Shown here piece after piece: positions 1 to 8,430 of a DNA stretch of 64,000 nt. The position numbers and the translations under genes were made by a program. Source of the DNA: Aldersonia sp036524855 (GTDB taxonomy: Bacteria > Actinomycetota > Actinomycetes > Mycobacteriales > Mycobacteriaceae); the NCBI GenBank assembly GCA_036524855.1, contig DATDBL010000238.1:12567-76566 (forward strand), written 5' to 3'. Under the pieces are notes generated by a model. That model was not told where the DNA came from. It made no database searches and worked only from the letters and a program-made list of their open reading frames with translations. Positions within the stretch are counted from its first letter, which is position 1; each line of letters opens with the position of its first letter.

Positions 1-2871
1 CCCGCCCCACTCCTCGGGTGGCAGCGCGAGCGCCGGTGAGCAACGGACCCGGTCGGGGGCGTCGACGCAGGCCGGACTGCCTGAGAGTTCCTGACCGAGA
101 TCCCATCCCGTCACGGCGGCGCCCGCCGGGATGGGAGGCAGCACGACCCGATGGCGGATGTCGACGGGGACCGGGTGTTCGGGATCGCTGTGGTCCTCGA
201 CCGCGACCTGGGCGATGCCGAACTGGTTGCCCACCGACCCGTCCTCGGTCTGGGTGGCGACGATCCGAATCCACGGGGTTGTCCCCGGCGGCAGCGCGAC
301 CGTCATCGGGGCACCGGGCTCGGTGATGCGACCCGCGGCGGTGCCATTCGGGGTGCGGATCTCGATCCATTTCACGGGGCTGCCGATGGTGGCCGTGCTG
401 GTGGTGACCCGCAGCAGACCGGAGGTGATCGGGGTGTCCAGGTCGAGCTGCAGCCACTGCCCGACCGCGCTCTCGAGGCCGTTCGACAGCCAGCTCGTCG
501 CCGCGTCGCCGTCGACTGTCGCGGGCGGTCCACTGCCCGGCAGGGTGCCGCCGAGTTGGGTGGCGTCCGAGGCCGAACTCGACACCGTGATCCGCGCCCC
601 CGACCATTCGCCGCGCACGGGGTCGGTGCCCGGCACCGGATAGTCGGGGACGCGGTTGTAGGTGCGTCGTTCGTCGTCCTCGGCGCGAACCGCGGAACTG
701 TGGTGGTCGACCTGCCCGTAGTCCGTCTCCCGATCCATCGGCGTGTCGGTGACGGTGACGTCGCCCACCGGCAGACCCGCGGCGGCGGCGTCGGTGGCCA
801 GCAGCGTCGGCCCGGTGCCGCCGCGTTCCCGCATCCGCAGCACCGCCTCCGGGCCGCCCTGGACCCGCGGGACGGCGTCGACGTCGACGAGGTAGGGCCG
901 GTTTCCGCTGTCGGTGGCCTGCGGGGACCCCTGGGTAGCGTCACCGCCGGAGTGAGGGGACCCCTCGGTGCCGTATGCGGCGTCAGGGGACCCCTCGGTA
1001 GCGGTGGGGGGAGGGCCCACGGCGTCGGGGGACCCCTCAGTCGCGGTGGTGGCGGGGCCGGCGCCCACCCGGAACACCTCCACCGCCGGGTACGACGGGC
1101 GCAGGTCGCTGTCGACGACGACGTCGTCGAGCGCGGGCGCCTCGATGTCCTCGCCGAACGTCGCGACGCGCTCGAAGCCCCCCGACTGCCCGAGCGTCTG
1201 GTGCACCAGGACCGGGCGCGCCGAGCGGGACGTGTCCGGGTCGAGGTCGTTGCGCACCACCAGGTAGGCGATGCCTTGATCCGCCAGCGTCGCCGCCAGT
1301 CCCGCCGACCCGCGACCGTCGGCGAACAGGCGCTGCACCGAGTCCAGCGCGCGGATCGCGCCGGGCGGGTTGAGCGGGATCGCGTCGCGCACCGCCCACG
1401 GCGTCTGCGCCAGCGCCTGCAGCGGTTCGTCGCGGGTCAGGCCCCAGACCTGCGACCCGAACGGCGCACCCGGAACCACCAGCGCGCGTTGGCCGTCCGC
1501 GTTGTCGGCCAACCAGTCCGCGACCTCGTGCCAGTACTGCGGCACCGCCTCGTAGGCGCCGCGGGGGGCCAGCCGGCCGGTCCACGCCAGCGCGGTCGAC
1601 ATCGCCAGGGCCACCAGCACCAGCCCCGCGACCGCGACCATCGGCTCCCGCTCGGGGTGGGCGAGCGCGGAATGCCAACGCCGGGCGGGCACCGATCCCG
1701 GTAGCGGCACCCGCGCCAACAGATGCGCCAGACCCAGCACCAACGGCAGCCGGATCAGTGGTTCCAGCTTGTGCACGTTGCGCAGCGGCGCGCCACCGGC
1801 GTCGAGGAACGCCCGCACCGATTCCGCGAACGGCGACCCGAGTCCGCCCACGTAGCCCGCGGTGATGCCCGCCAACCCGACCAGCAGGATCAGTGTCAGC
1901 CGCCCCTTCGCCGGCATCGCGCGCATCGCCAGTCCCGCCATGCCCGCCGCCGCGACCGCCCCGGTCGCGATCACGGCCGCCGGTTGCGTCACGAGCACGG
2001 CGCCCGCGACCCGTTCCGGGGACACGAACGGCGTCCAACTCGTGGTGCCGCGCAACACCTCCGGCAGCGACGCCCACTGGGTCGTCACCCCTGCCGACTC
2101 GATGAAGTCGAGGAACGGCGGGCTCACGCGGCCGAGCAGCAGCAGCGCCACCAGCCACCACCCCGTCGCAAGCAGCAAGCACGGCAGCCACCACGCCGTG
2201 AACCGCCACCACCGCGGATTCGGCCGCAGCGCCAGCCACCACAGCACCGCCGGCAGCACCGCCGCCACCGTCGCGACCGCGTTCACCGCCCCCATCAGCG
2301 CGACCGCGACCGCGGAACCGGCCGCGGCGCGGCGCAGCGACACCTGCTCGCGCGCCAGAGCCGCCGGCCCGAGCAGCACCCACGGTGCCAGCATGAGCGG
2401 CAGCGTCTCCGACGAGATCGACCCGAGCGTAGTGATCACCCGCGGGCACAGCACGAACGCGACCGCCGCGACGATCCGCGAACTGCGGCTGCCCACCCCG
2501 ATCGCCTCGGCGAGCCGGAGGATCCCCCAGAAGCCGGCGAGCAGCAGCAGCGCCCACCACAGCCGCTGCGTCACCCACGGCGGGATCGACACCACGTCAC
2601 CGAGGGCGAAGAACGCGCCGTGTGGAAAGAAGTAGCCGTAGGCCTGGTTCTGGACCTGGCCCAGCGTCGACTGGCTGCTCCACTGGTGCGCGGCGCGGGT
2701 GAGGAACCCGATCGGGTTCTGGGTGAGGTCGTATTTGGTGTCGGCGACCGTCAGCCCGGGGACCTGAGCGAACGCCAGGACGAGGGCAACGAGAGCCGCG
2801 CCGAACAGCCAGCGGCGCCCGAGAGGTGCGGTATCGGGGGTGGCGTCGGCCTCAGCGACTGCCGTACTCAA
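1..2871 (-). CDS. aftD: Arabinofuranosyltransferase AftD (C-terminus cut by window edge)
   Basis: Large membrane glycosyltransferase that adds alpha-(1->3)-linked arabinofuranose to cell-wall arabinogalactan/lipoarabinomannan from decaprenyl-phospho-arabinose, acting on the outer face of the membrane. 957 codons are present; mycobacterial AftD is about 1400 residues, so the C-terminal third lies outside. The N-terminal half is a run of hydrophobic segments of GT-C type; the part near the window edge (about positions 150-650) reads as a secreted discoidin/F5-8-like carbohydrate-binding module. The chosen start is TTG at 2871: an in-frame stop lies only three codons upstream, and this TTG overlaps the end of the DUF2613 gene by 20 bases. 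The gene order (DUF2613 upstream, then lpqI and a TetR gene on the other strand) matches Rv0236c-Rv0238. A low-complexity repeat interrupts the C-terminal part. Confidence 0.9.
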   Translation of the reverse strand, partial: MSTAVAEADATPDTAPLGRRWLFGAALVALVLAFAQVPGLTVADTKYDLTQNPIGFLTRAAHQWSSQSTLGQVQNQAYGYFFPHGAFFALGDVVSIPPWVTQRLWWALLLLAGFWGILRLAEAIGVGSRSSRIVAAVAFVLCPRVITTLGSISSETLPLMLAPWVLLGPAALAREQVSLRRAAAGSAVAVALMGAVNAVATVAAVLPAVLWWLALRPNPRWWRFTAWWLPCLLLATGWWLVALLLLGRVSPPFLDFIESAGVTTQWASLPEVLRGTTSWTPFVSPERVAGAVLVTQPAAVIATGAVAAAGMAGLAMRAMPAKGRLTLILLVGLAGITAGYVGGLGSPFAESVRAFLDAGGAPLRNVHKLEPLIRLPLVLGLAHLLARVPLPGSVPARRWHSALAHPEREPMVAVAGLVLVALAMSTALAWTGRLAPRGAYEAVPQYWHEVADWLADNADGQRALVVPGAPFGSQVWGLTRDEPLQALAQTPWAVRDAIPLNPPGAIRALDSVQRLFADGRGSAGLAATLADQGIAYLVVRNDLDPDTSRSARPVLVHQTLGQSGGFERVATFGEDIEAPALDDVVVDSDLRPSYPAVEVFRVGAGPATTATEGSPDAVGPPPTATEGSPDAAYGTEGSPHSGGDATQGSPQATDSGNRPYLVDVDAVPRVQGGPEAVLRMRERGGTGPTLLATDAAAAGLPVGDVTVTDTPMDRETDYGQVDHHSSAVRAEDDERRTYNRVPDYPVPGTDPVRGEWSGARITVSSSASDATQLGGTLPGSGPPATVDGDAATSWLSNGLESAVGQWLQLDLDTPITSGLLRVTTSTATIGSPVKWIEIRTPNGTAAGRITEPGAPMTVALPPGTTPWIRIVATQTEDGSVGNQFGIAQVAVEDHSDPEHPVPVDIRHRVVLPPIPAGAAVTGWDLGQELSGSPACVDAPDRVRCSPALALPPEEWGG
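920..1060 (-). repeat. In-frame imperfect tandem repeat inside aftD
   Basis: The 10-mer ggggacccct occurs at 923-932, 956-965, 986-995 and 1028-1037, at spacings of 33, 30 and 42 bases, all multiples of three. In the aftD frame each copy encodes a variant of (T/A)(E/Q)GSP(D/H/Q)A separated by Gly/Ala/Thr/Pro-rich linkers. It forms a flexible linker in the extracytoplasmic region. Copy number is likely to vary between strains. Confidence 0.7.
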
Positions 2872-3022
2872 CCTGGTTCAGCAGCGACGACCCGGCGTCG
2901 CCGCTGCGGTCGATGTCGGGTCGCGAGTTCTGCTGCGCCGCCGCCGTGATGCCGAAGACCGCACCCAGACCGAGTACCGCGCCGACCACGGCGCTGACGA
3001 CACCGGGGACCAGGAAGTTCAT
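2852..3022 (-). CDS. DUF2613 small membrane protein (Rv0236A-like)
   Basis: A 56-residue protein (MNFLVPGVVSAVVGAVLGLG at the start) with one N-terminal hydrophobic helix rich in Gly, Val and Ala, then a short polar tail ending VEYGSR. Length, sequence style and position directly upstream of aftD match the DUF2613 family, for example Rv0236A. The family has no established biochemical role; the constant neighbourhood suggests an accessory to AftD or the arabinan machinery (inference). Its last 20 bases overlap the aftD start, so translation is probably coupled. The ORF is too short for standard gene-length cut-offs but is well supported. Confidence 0.85.
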   Translation of the reverse strand: MNFLVPGVVSAVVGAVLGLGAVFGITAAAQQNSRPDIDRSGDAGSSLLNQVEYGSR

Positions 3023-3109
3023 CTCGGCGCTCCAAACCGTCGGCGGGTCGGTATTCGGCTCAACCTACCATCGGGTTCCGCGCAGACGGGTCGACCACGC
3101 GGGGCGACG

Positions 3110-4162
3110 TCACGACAACCGCACCCCGAGCGCGCCGCACAGTGTGCCGAGCTTGGCGGTGGTCTCGTCGAGTTCGTCCACCGGGTCCGATCCCGCGACG
3201 ATGCCGCCGCCCGCCCACGCGGTCACCGCGAGTCCGTCCGCGGACACGTCCGCGCAGCGGATCGCCACCACCCATTCGCCGTCGCCGTCGCCGTCGCACC
3301 AACCCACCGCACCGCCATAGAAGCCGCGGCCCTCCTCGCTGGTTCTGATCGCCTCGAGCGCCGCGTCGGTGGGGGTGCCGCACACCGCGGGCGTCGGGTG
3401 CAGCGCCAAGGCCACTTCGAGCGCGGTGGTCGCCGGGTCGCGCAGCACCCCGGTGACCGGGCTGGCGAGGTGCCACACCTGCGGCGTCGCGACCAGCACC
3501 GGCGACTCGGGTACGTCAAGCCGGATGCACAGCGGTGCCATTCGCTCGCGGATCCACGCCACGACGAAGGCGTGTTCGACGTGGTTCTTCACCGACGCGA
3601 GCAGGCTGTCGGCCGCGGCGCGGTCGGCGGCGGGATCGGCGCGCCGCGGCGCGGTGCCTGCCAGCGGACGCAGCGTCACCGCGCGTCCGTGGCGGGCCAC
3701 GAGCAACTCAGGACTCGCACCGACGAGGACGGTGCCGTCGACCGGTACGACGAACCCGTTCGTGCTCGGGTGGCGCTCCATCAACCGCGCCAGCAGCACC
3801 TCCGGGTCGATCGGCGTCGACGCTGTCAGGTGTACCGACCGCGCCGCCACCACCTTCGCGACCGTCCCGTCCGCGATCAGGCCGAGCAGTTTGCGCACCC
3901 GCGCGACATGCTCCTGGGGGCTGGGCGTCTGACCCGCCACCCGAACCGCGGGCAGTTCCCCCGAGCGCAGCGCCGTGTCGCGGGACCAGGTCTGCGGCGC
4001 CGCCAGCGCAGCGGGCTCGTGTGGGTCGAACGGCAGGGCACCGACGATCAGCGGGGTGCCGGCGCGGGTCGCCGCGACGGCGTCCCGCACGTCCGGAAAC
4101 CGCTCGCTGGCACCGGATGCGCGCAGCAGCGAACCTGCACGAGCGAACAGAAAATCGGTCAT
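3110..4162 (-). CDS. Isochorismate synthase (EntC/MenF-type chorismate-binding enzyme)
   Basis: A 350-residue chorismate-binding enzyme predicted to convert chorismate to isochorismate for menaquinone or salicylate/siderophore synthesis. Visible family motifs are LVGASPELLVARHG, the TLRPLAGTAPRR segment, the HLASPVTGVL stretch, and the C-terminal HPTPAVCGTPT...GRGFYGGAVGW block that contributes active-site residues. Length agrees with EntC/DhbC enzymes (about 370-400 residues) and is too short for TrpE. The ATG at 4162 starts MTDFLFAR, 20 bases after the stop of the universal stress protein gene on the same strand, so the two may be co-transcribed. Isochorismate synthase, menaquinone-specific MenF and salicylate synthase cannot be told apart here; no siderophore genes lie nearby. 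Confidence 0.82.
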   Translation of the reverse strand: MTDFLFARAGSLLRASGASERFPDVRDAVAATRAGTPLIVGALPFDPHEPAALAAPQTWSRDTALRSGELPAVRVAGQTPSPQEHVARVRKLLGLIADGTVAKVVAARSVHLTASTPIDPEVLLARLMERHPSTNGFVVPVDGTVLVGASPELLVARHGRAVTLRPLAGTAPRRADPAADRAAADSLLASVKNHVEHAFVVAWIRERMAPLCIRLDVPESPVLVATPQVWHLASPVTGVLRDPATTALEVALALHPTPAVCGTPTDAALEAIRTSEEGRGFYGGAVGWCDGDGDGEWVVAIRCADVSADGLAVTAWAGGGIVAGSDPVDELDETTAKLGTLCGALGVRLS

Positions 4163-4182
4163 TGCAACCGACGATAATCCTG

Positions 4183-4680
4183 TCAGCGCGCGGTGTGGCC
4201 CGTCCCGTTCTTGGTTGTGACCGGCGGCACCAGGAACACCGGTCGGTGGCAGTGTTTGAGGACGGCGTCGGCGACGCTCGAGTGCAGCAAAGCTCGGATT
4301 CCGGTGGACCCGCGGGTGCCGGCGACGATCAAGTCGACGTCGAGTTCGTCGGCGACGTCCACGATCGCGTTCCAGATCGTCGTCATGCATTCCTCGGTGC
4401 GGGCTTCGGCGTTGAGCCCGGCCTGTTTCGCCAGCAGCAGGCCCTCGTCGTTGATCGCGCGCGCATCGGTGAGGGCGACGTCCTCCATCTCCTCGTCGGC
4501 CACCCAGTCGGGCTGCATCACGCCGGAGAGGCCGGACATTCGCGCCGCCTGGCGCACCATCGGCTCCCACGCGGTGAGCACGACGGCCTTGTGCGCCGCC
4601 AGGAAGCGGCCGGCGTACTCGATGGCGCGTTTGGCATGGTCGGAGCCGTCGTAGGCTATGAGCATCACGTCGCAGGGCAC
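4183..4680 (-). CDS. Universal stress protein (UspA family)
   Basis: A 165-residue single-domain Usp protein, which in this family typically binds ATP. The N-terminal strand MLIAYDGSDHAKRAIEYA carries the conserved D-G-S, and the C-terminal part has the nucleotide-binding stretch VAGTRGSTGIRALLHSSVA, close to G-x2-G-x9-G-S but with Ser in place of the last Gly. The start is the GTG at 4680 because a strong GGGAGG lies 5 bases upstream; the ATG at 4665 would leave no spaced ribosome site. It lies directly upstream of the isochorismate synthase gene. The partner process is unknown. Confidence 0.85.
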   Translation of the reverse strand: MPCDVMLIAYDGSDHAKRAIEYAGRFLAAHKAVVLTAWEPMVRQAARMSGLSGVMQPDWVADEEMEDVALTDARAINDEGLLLAKQAGLNAEARTEECMTTIWNAIVDVADELDVDLIVAGTRGSTGIRALLHSSVADAVLKHCHRPVFLVPPVTTKNGTGHTAR

Positions 4681-4794
4681 GGGGACCTCCCGGTGATCGC
4701 GGTTACCGCAAGGGTACCGCTGCGCTGGGCAGATGTCGGGATTCGCGCGGATCGGTGCGGTGTTGCGCCCGATCCTCGCGTACGGTCGGTGACC

Positions 4795-5979
4795 GTGCGT
4801 AGGACCGGACTGATCGCCGCCGTTGCTCTCGTCGCGCTCGCCGTGGGGTGCGGCGGCGCCAGCACCCCCGCCACGAGTTCGGCGGCGCCGGTGCCGACGA
4901 CCACCACCGAACCGGGTACGCCTGCCCCATCGAGTCCGTCGAGTTCCGGGCCCGCGGTGACGCCGGTCGCCGCGTGCGACACCGACTACCTCGCGCGGTT
5001 CTCGCCGCGGCAGAAGCTGGCGCAGCTGCTCACCGTCGGCGTCACCGGCACCGCAGACGCGGTGAACGTCGTGACCAGCGAGCAGGTCGGCGGGATCTTC
5101 TTCGGCAGCTGGACGGACTCGTCGCTGCTGACCGGCGGCGGGGTGGCGCAGGCGCAGGCCGCCGCGATCGCGCCGTTGATGGTCACCATCGACGAGGAGG
5201 GCGGCCGGGTCTCGCGCGCCGGCGGGCTGATCGGCTCCGCCCCCTCGGCACGGGACGTCGCGGCGACCATGACCGTCGATCAGGCCTACCAGCAGGCGCT
5301 GGACCGGGGCCGTCAACTGCGTGCGCTCGGCGTCACCGTCAACTTCGCGCCGGACGTCGACGTGAGCAGTCAGCCCGCGGACTCGGTGATCGGCGACCGG
5401 TCCTACTCGTCGGACCCCAACAGGGTGACCGAGTACGCGGGTGCCGTGATCCGCGGTTACCAGGACGCCGGGCTCGGCGCCGTCATGAAGCACTTCCCCG
5501 GTCACGGCTCCGGCTCGGGCGACTCGCACACCGGCGCGGTGACCACCCCACCGCTGGCGCAGCTGCAGACCTCCGACCTCGTGCCGTTCCGCAACCTCAT
5601 CGGCTCGGGCGCGGCGGTGATGGTCGGCCACCTCGACGTTCCCGGGCTCACCGCGCCCGGCGTGCCCGCCAGCGTCAGCCCCGAGGCGATGACGCTGCTG
5701 CGCACAGGCGTTATGTACGGCGCCGCCCCGTACAACGGCCCGATCTTCACCGACGACCTCGGTGGCATGGCCGCGATCACCGACCGCTACAGCATCCCCG
5801 GTGCGGTGGAGGCCTCGCTGGTCGCGGGCGCCGATGTGGCGTTGTGGATCACTACCGATCAGGTGCCGGCCGTGCTCGACCAGCTCGAGCAGGCGGTGGC
5901 GGCGGGTCGGCTGTCGCAGTTGCAGGTCGACCAGTCGATGCTGCGCGTGGCGCGCTACAAGGGTGCGCTGACCTGCTGA
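4795..5979 (+). CDS. lpqI: LpqI: GH3 beta-N-acetylglucosaminidase lipoprotein
   Basis: A 394-residue glycoside hydrolase family 3 enzyme that releases N-acetylglucosamine from muropeptide fragments during peptidoglycan recycling. The GTG start gives a classic lipoprotein signal (VRRTGLIAAVALVALAVGC) with the lipidated Cys at residue 19, followed by a Ser/Thr/Pro linker. Catalytic features of bacterial NagZ-type GH3 enzymes are visible: the HFPGHG...GDSHTG loop with its acid/base His, and the nucleophile region FTDDLGGMAAI. It sits between aftD and a TetR gene as in Rv0237. It is exported and membrane-anchored on the outer face. Confidence 0.92.
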   Translation: MRRTGLIAAVALVALAVGCGGASTPATSSAAPVPTTTTEPGTPAPSSPSSSGPAVTPVAACDTDYLARFSPRQKLAQLLTVGVTGTADAVNVVTSEQVGGIFFGSWTDSSLLTGGGVAQAQAAAIAPLMVTIDEEGGRVSRAGGLIGSAPSARDVAATMTVDQAYQQALDRGRQLRALGVTVNFAPDVDVSSQPADSVIGDRSYSSDPNRVTEYAGAVIRGYQDAGLGAVMKHFPGHGSGSGDSHTGAVTTPPLAQLQTSDLVPFRNLIGSGAAVMVGHLDVPGLTAPGVPASVSPEAMTLLRTGVMYGAAPYNGPIFTDDLGGMAAITDRYSIPGAVEASLVAGADVALWITTDQVPAVLDQLEQAVAAGRLSQLQVDQSMLRVARYKGALTC

Positions 5980-5994
5980 TCGACGCGCCGACAA

Positions 5995-6020
5995 ACTGAC
6001 CCTAGAGTAAGACTGACCCT
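5995..6020 (+). promoter_or_regulatory. Direct repeat upstream of TetR gene
   Basis: The 9-mer actgaccct occurs at 5995-6003 and 6012-6020, 17 bases apart, in the 75-base gap between lpqI and the TetR gene. It could be part of a promoter or autoregulatory site. No other support is seen. Confidence 0.25.
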
Positions 6021-6054
6021 TATCGAGACGGGTCGGCACGGTCTGGAGGCGCGC

Positions 6055-6660
6055 ATGGCGGGTGGTACGAAGCGGCTGCCCCGCGCCGTGCGGGAGCAGC
6101 AGATGCTCGACGCGGCCGTCGAGGTGTTCTCCGAGAACGGCTACCACGACGCGTCGATGGACGCGATCGCGGCGAAGGCGGGCATCTCCAAGCCGATGCT
6201 GTACCTGTACTACGGCTCCAAGGACGAGTTGTTCGCCGCCTGCATCACCCGCGAGGGAGTCCGGTTCGTCGAGGCGATCACCCCGGCCGGCGACCCCAAT
6301 CTGCGCCCGCACGAGCAGTTGCGGGTCGCGCTCTCGTCGTTTCTGCACTTCGTGGACCAGAACCGGCAGTCGTGGCAGGTGCTCTACCGCCAGGCGATCG
6401 GGCAGCAGGCGTTCGCCAGCCAGGTCGCCGGGGCGCGCGACCGGATGATCGAGCTGACCGCGAAACTGCTCGAATCCAGCACCAAGAACCCGGACCCCGG
6501 CGCGAACTTCACCATCATGGCGGTCGCGCTGATCGGTGCCGGCGAGGCGGTCGCGGACCGTGTGGTGAGCGGCGAGATCACCGCCGAAGCCGCCGCCGAC
6601 CTCCTCGACGACCTGTCCTGGCGCGGTCTGGCGGGAAAGAAGGGCTCCCCGCACCCGTGA
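6055..6660 (+). CDS. TetR/AcrR family regulator (Rv0238-like)
   Basis: A 201-residue one-component repressor. Residues about 15-60 hold the TetR DNA-binding domain (EVFSENGYHDASMDAIAAKA, then GISKPMLYLYYGSKDELF), and the rest is the helical ligand/dimer domain. The ATG at 6055 follows a GGAGG at good spacing. Position directly after lpqI matches Rv0238. It may regulate itself or the neighbouring lipid genes; the effector is unknown. Confidence 0.88.
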   Translation: MAGGTKRLPRAVREQQMLDAAVEVFSENGYHDASMDAIAAKAGISKPMLYLYYGSKDELFAACITREGVRFVEAITPAGDPNLRPHEQLRVALSSFLHFVDQNRQSWQVLYRQAIGQQAFASQVAGARDRMIELTAKLLESSTKNPDPGANFTIMAVALIGAGEAVADRVVSGEITAEAAADLLDDLSWRGLAGKKGSPHP

Positions 6661-6693
6661 GTGGATGCCGACGACCACCTCACAGTGCATGTC

Positions 6694-6747
6694 TCGACCT
6701 CGCAGTGCGTGTCTGAACCTCGCAGAAACAAGACCCCCTGCGAGGTT
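6694..6747. repeat. Intergenic palindrome built on AACCTCGCAG
   Basis: AACCTCGCAG (6716-6725) faces CTGCGAGGTT (6738-6747) across 12 bases, a perfect 10-bp stem; a further direct copy TCGACCTCGCAG lies just upstream from 6694. The same core forms the hairpin at 12100-12141. It could act as a terminator for the TetR gene, but there is no U-tract, and recurrence suggests a dispersed repeat. Confidence 0.5.
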
Positions 6748-6918
6748 TCGACTTGTGCTGCGAAGTCATGGCGGCGTGTTCGGTCGCCACTGACACAGGC
6801 GCTGTGAACTGCGGCTTCGCCCCCGCGGTGAGCCATCGCTGAGTCCCTTTCAGAGGGAGCACTGCCGGTGGTCGTCGAAACCGGTGACCGAGTTCTCTGA
6901 CGGCGGCGGCGCGCGCCC

Positions 6919-8304
6919 GTGGAGAATCTGACCGTGAGCGACGAAGCCCGCATGTCCCAGTCCGATATGTTGGCGTGGCGGTTGGAGCAAGACCCCATGC
7001 TGCGGTCGATCGTCGTCGTCGTCGCACTGCTCGATGCGAGCCCGGATTGGGATCGGTTCGTCTCGACGATCGAGCGGATGACGCAGGCGTTGCCCGCAAT
7101 GCGGCGAAAACTCGTCCCCGACCGCGGCATCGCGCCGCCGCAGTGGGTCGACGACGAGGATTTCGACATCGACTGGCATGTCCGGCGGTTCGGGATCGCC
7201 GGGTCCCGCGACCTCGACGCGGTCCTCGATTTCGCCCGCACCGCGGGCATGACCGCATTCGATCCGGCCCGACCGATGTGGGAGTACACCGTCCTCGACG
7301 GTCTGCGCCGGGACGCGCGTGCCGCGCTGGTGATGAAGTTCCACCACTCGCTCACCGACGGGATCGGTGCGGTTCGGATCGCGGCCGAGGTGATGGACCG
7401 CGAGCGCGACGGGACCCCGCGCCCGGCCATCACGGACACGGCGGAACCGATCCGCGCGGCGTCGCTGACCGACAGCGTGCGCTGGCACGCCGCGACGGCG
7501 GTCGGATTGCTGCGCCGCACCGTGTCGACCGGTGCCAGGATCGGCACCCGGTTCGTCGTCCGGCCGGTGTCGACGACGCGTGAAGTCGCGGCGACGTCGT
7601 TCGCCGCCGCGCGTTTCGTGCGGCCGATTCTCGATACCGCGTCGCCGGTGATGACGCGGCGCAGCACTCGCCGCCACTACGCGATCCTCGAGGTCCCGAC
7701 GGTGAATCTCGCCCGGGCCGGCGCCGCTGGTGGCGGTACGCTCAACGACGCATTCCTTTCGGCCGTCGTGCTCGGCATGCGGGATTATCATGCGCGCCAC
7801 GGCGCCACCGTCGACGAGCTGCGGGTCACCATGCCGATGAGCCTGCGCACCGCCGACGATTCGGCGGGTGGGAATCTGATCACCTTGGTGCGCTTCGTGG
7901 TTCCCGCGCACATTGCCGAACCCAAGGCGCTGATCGAGGCCGTGCACGAGATCGTCGGGAAGATCAAGCTGGACCCGGCGATCCCCCTGGCGCAGGAATT
8001 GTCGGCGGGTCTCAACCTGCTGCCCGCCGCCACCCTCGGCGCGGTCCTCTCGCACGTCGACTTCCTCGCCTCCGACGTGCCGGGCTCCCCCGTCCCGCTC
8101 TATATCGCGGGCGCGAAGATCATGCGGCAGTATGTGTTCGGCCCCACCACCGGCGCGGCCTTCAACGTGACCCTGATGTCGTACTGCGGCGTCTGCACGT
8201 TGGGAGTCGACATAGACGAGGCCGCGGTGATCGATCTGCCGACGTTCGTCGAATCGCTGCGCGAGGGCTTCGCCCGGATTCGGCAGCTGGGCAGGGACGG
8301 CTAG
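6919..8304 (+). CDS. WS/DGAT-like acyltransferase
   Basis: A 461-residue protein of the wax ester synthase/acyl-CoA:diacylglycerol acyltransferase family, which makes triacylglycerol or wax ester from acyl-CoA. The catalytic HHxxxDG motif is present as FHHSLTDGIGAV near residue 140; N-terminal family features (SQSDMLAWRLEQDPM) and the C-terminal SDVPGSPVPLYIAGAKI block are also conserved. Length fits the family. GTG at 6919 and GTG at 6934 are both possible starts; an ATG (6952) lies slightly inside. It sits between the TetR gene and the fabG4/htdX locus. Triacylglycerol versus wax ester specificity cannot be read from sequence. Confidence 0.88.
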   Translation: MENLTVSDEARMSQSDMLAWRLEQDPMLRSIVVVVALLDASPDWDRFVSTIERMTQALPAMRRKLVPDRGIAPPQWVDDEDFDIDWHVRRFGIAGSRDLDAVLDFARTAGMTAFDPARPMWEYTVLDGLRRDARAALVMKFHHSLTDGIGAVRIAAEVMDRERDGTPRPAITDTAEPIRAASLTDSVRWHAATAVGLLRRTVSTGARIGTRFVVRPVSTTREVAATSFAAARFVRPILDTASPVMTRRSTRRHYAILEVPTVNLARAGAAGGGTLNDAFLSAVVLGMRDYHARHGATVDELRVTMPMSLRTADDSAGGNLITLVRFVVPAHIAEPKALIEAVHEIVGKIKLDPAIPLAQELSAGLNLLPAATLGAVLSHVDFLASDVPGSPVPLYIAGAKIMRQYVFGPTTGAAFNVTLMSYCGVCTLGVDIDEAAVIDLPTFVESLREGFARIRQLGRDG

Positions 8305-8430
8305 CGGGGCGAGGTCCACGAGCCCTGTGGGCGATCTACGTCCACATGCTGCGAGAGCTTGCACAGCACTGCGGGCACGCCGACATCCTGCGGGAACAGG
8401 TTCTGGCCGAACGTGATTGAGCAGCCAGGT

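Noticed and set aside
920..1060. Short regularly spaced repeats as a CRISPR array
   Set aside because: Repeats are only 10 bases, spacings are 30-42 and codon-phased, and they lie inside a coding region. No cas genes anywhere in the window.
151..1704. 517-residue open frame on the plus strand
   Set aside because: Antisense of aftD; composition is Arg/Gly/Asp-rich without motifs.
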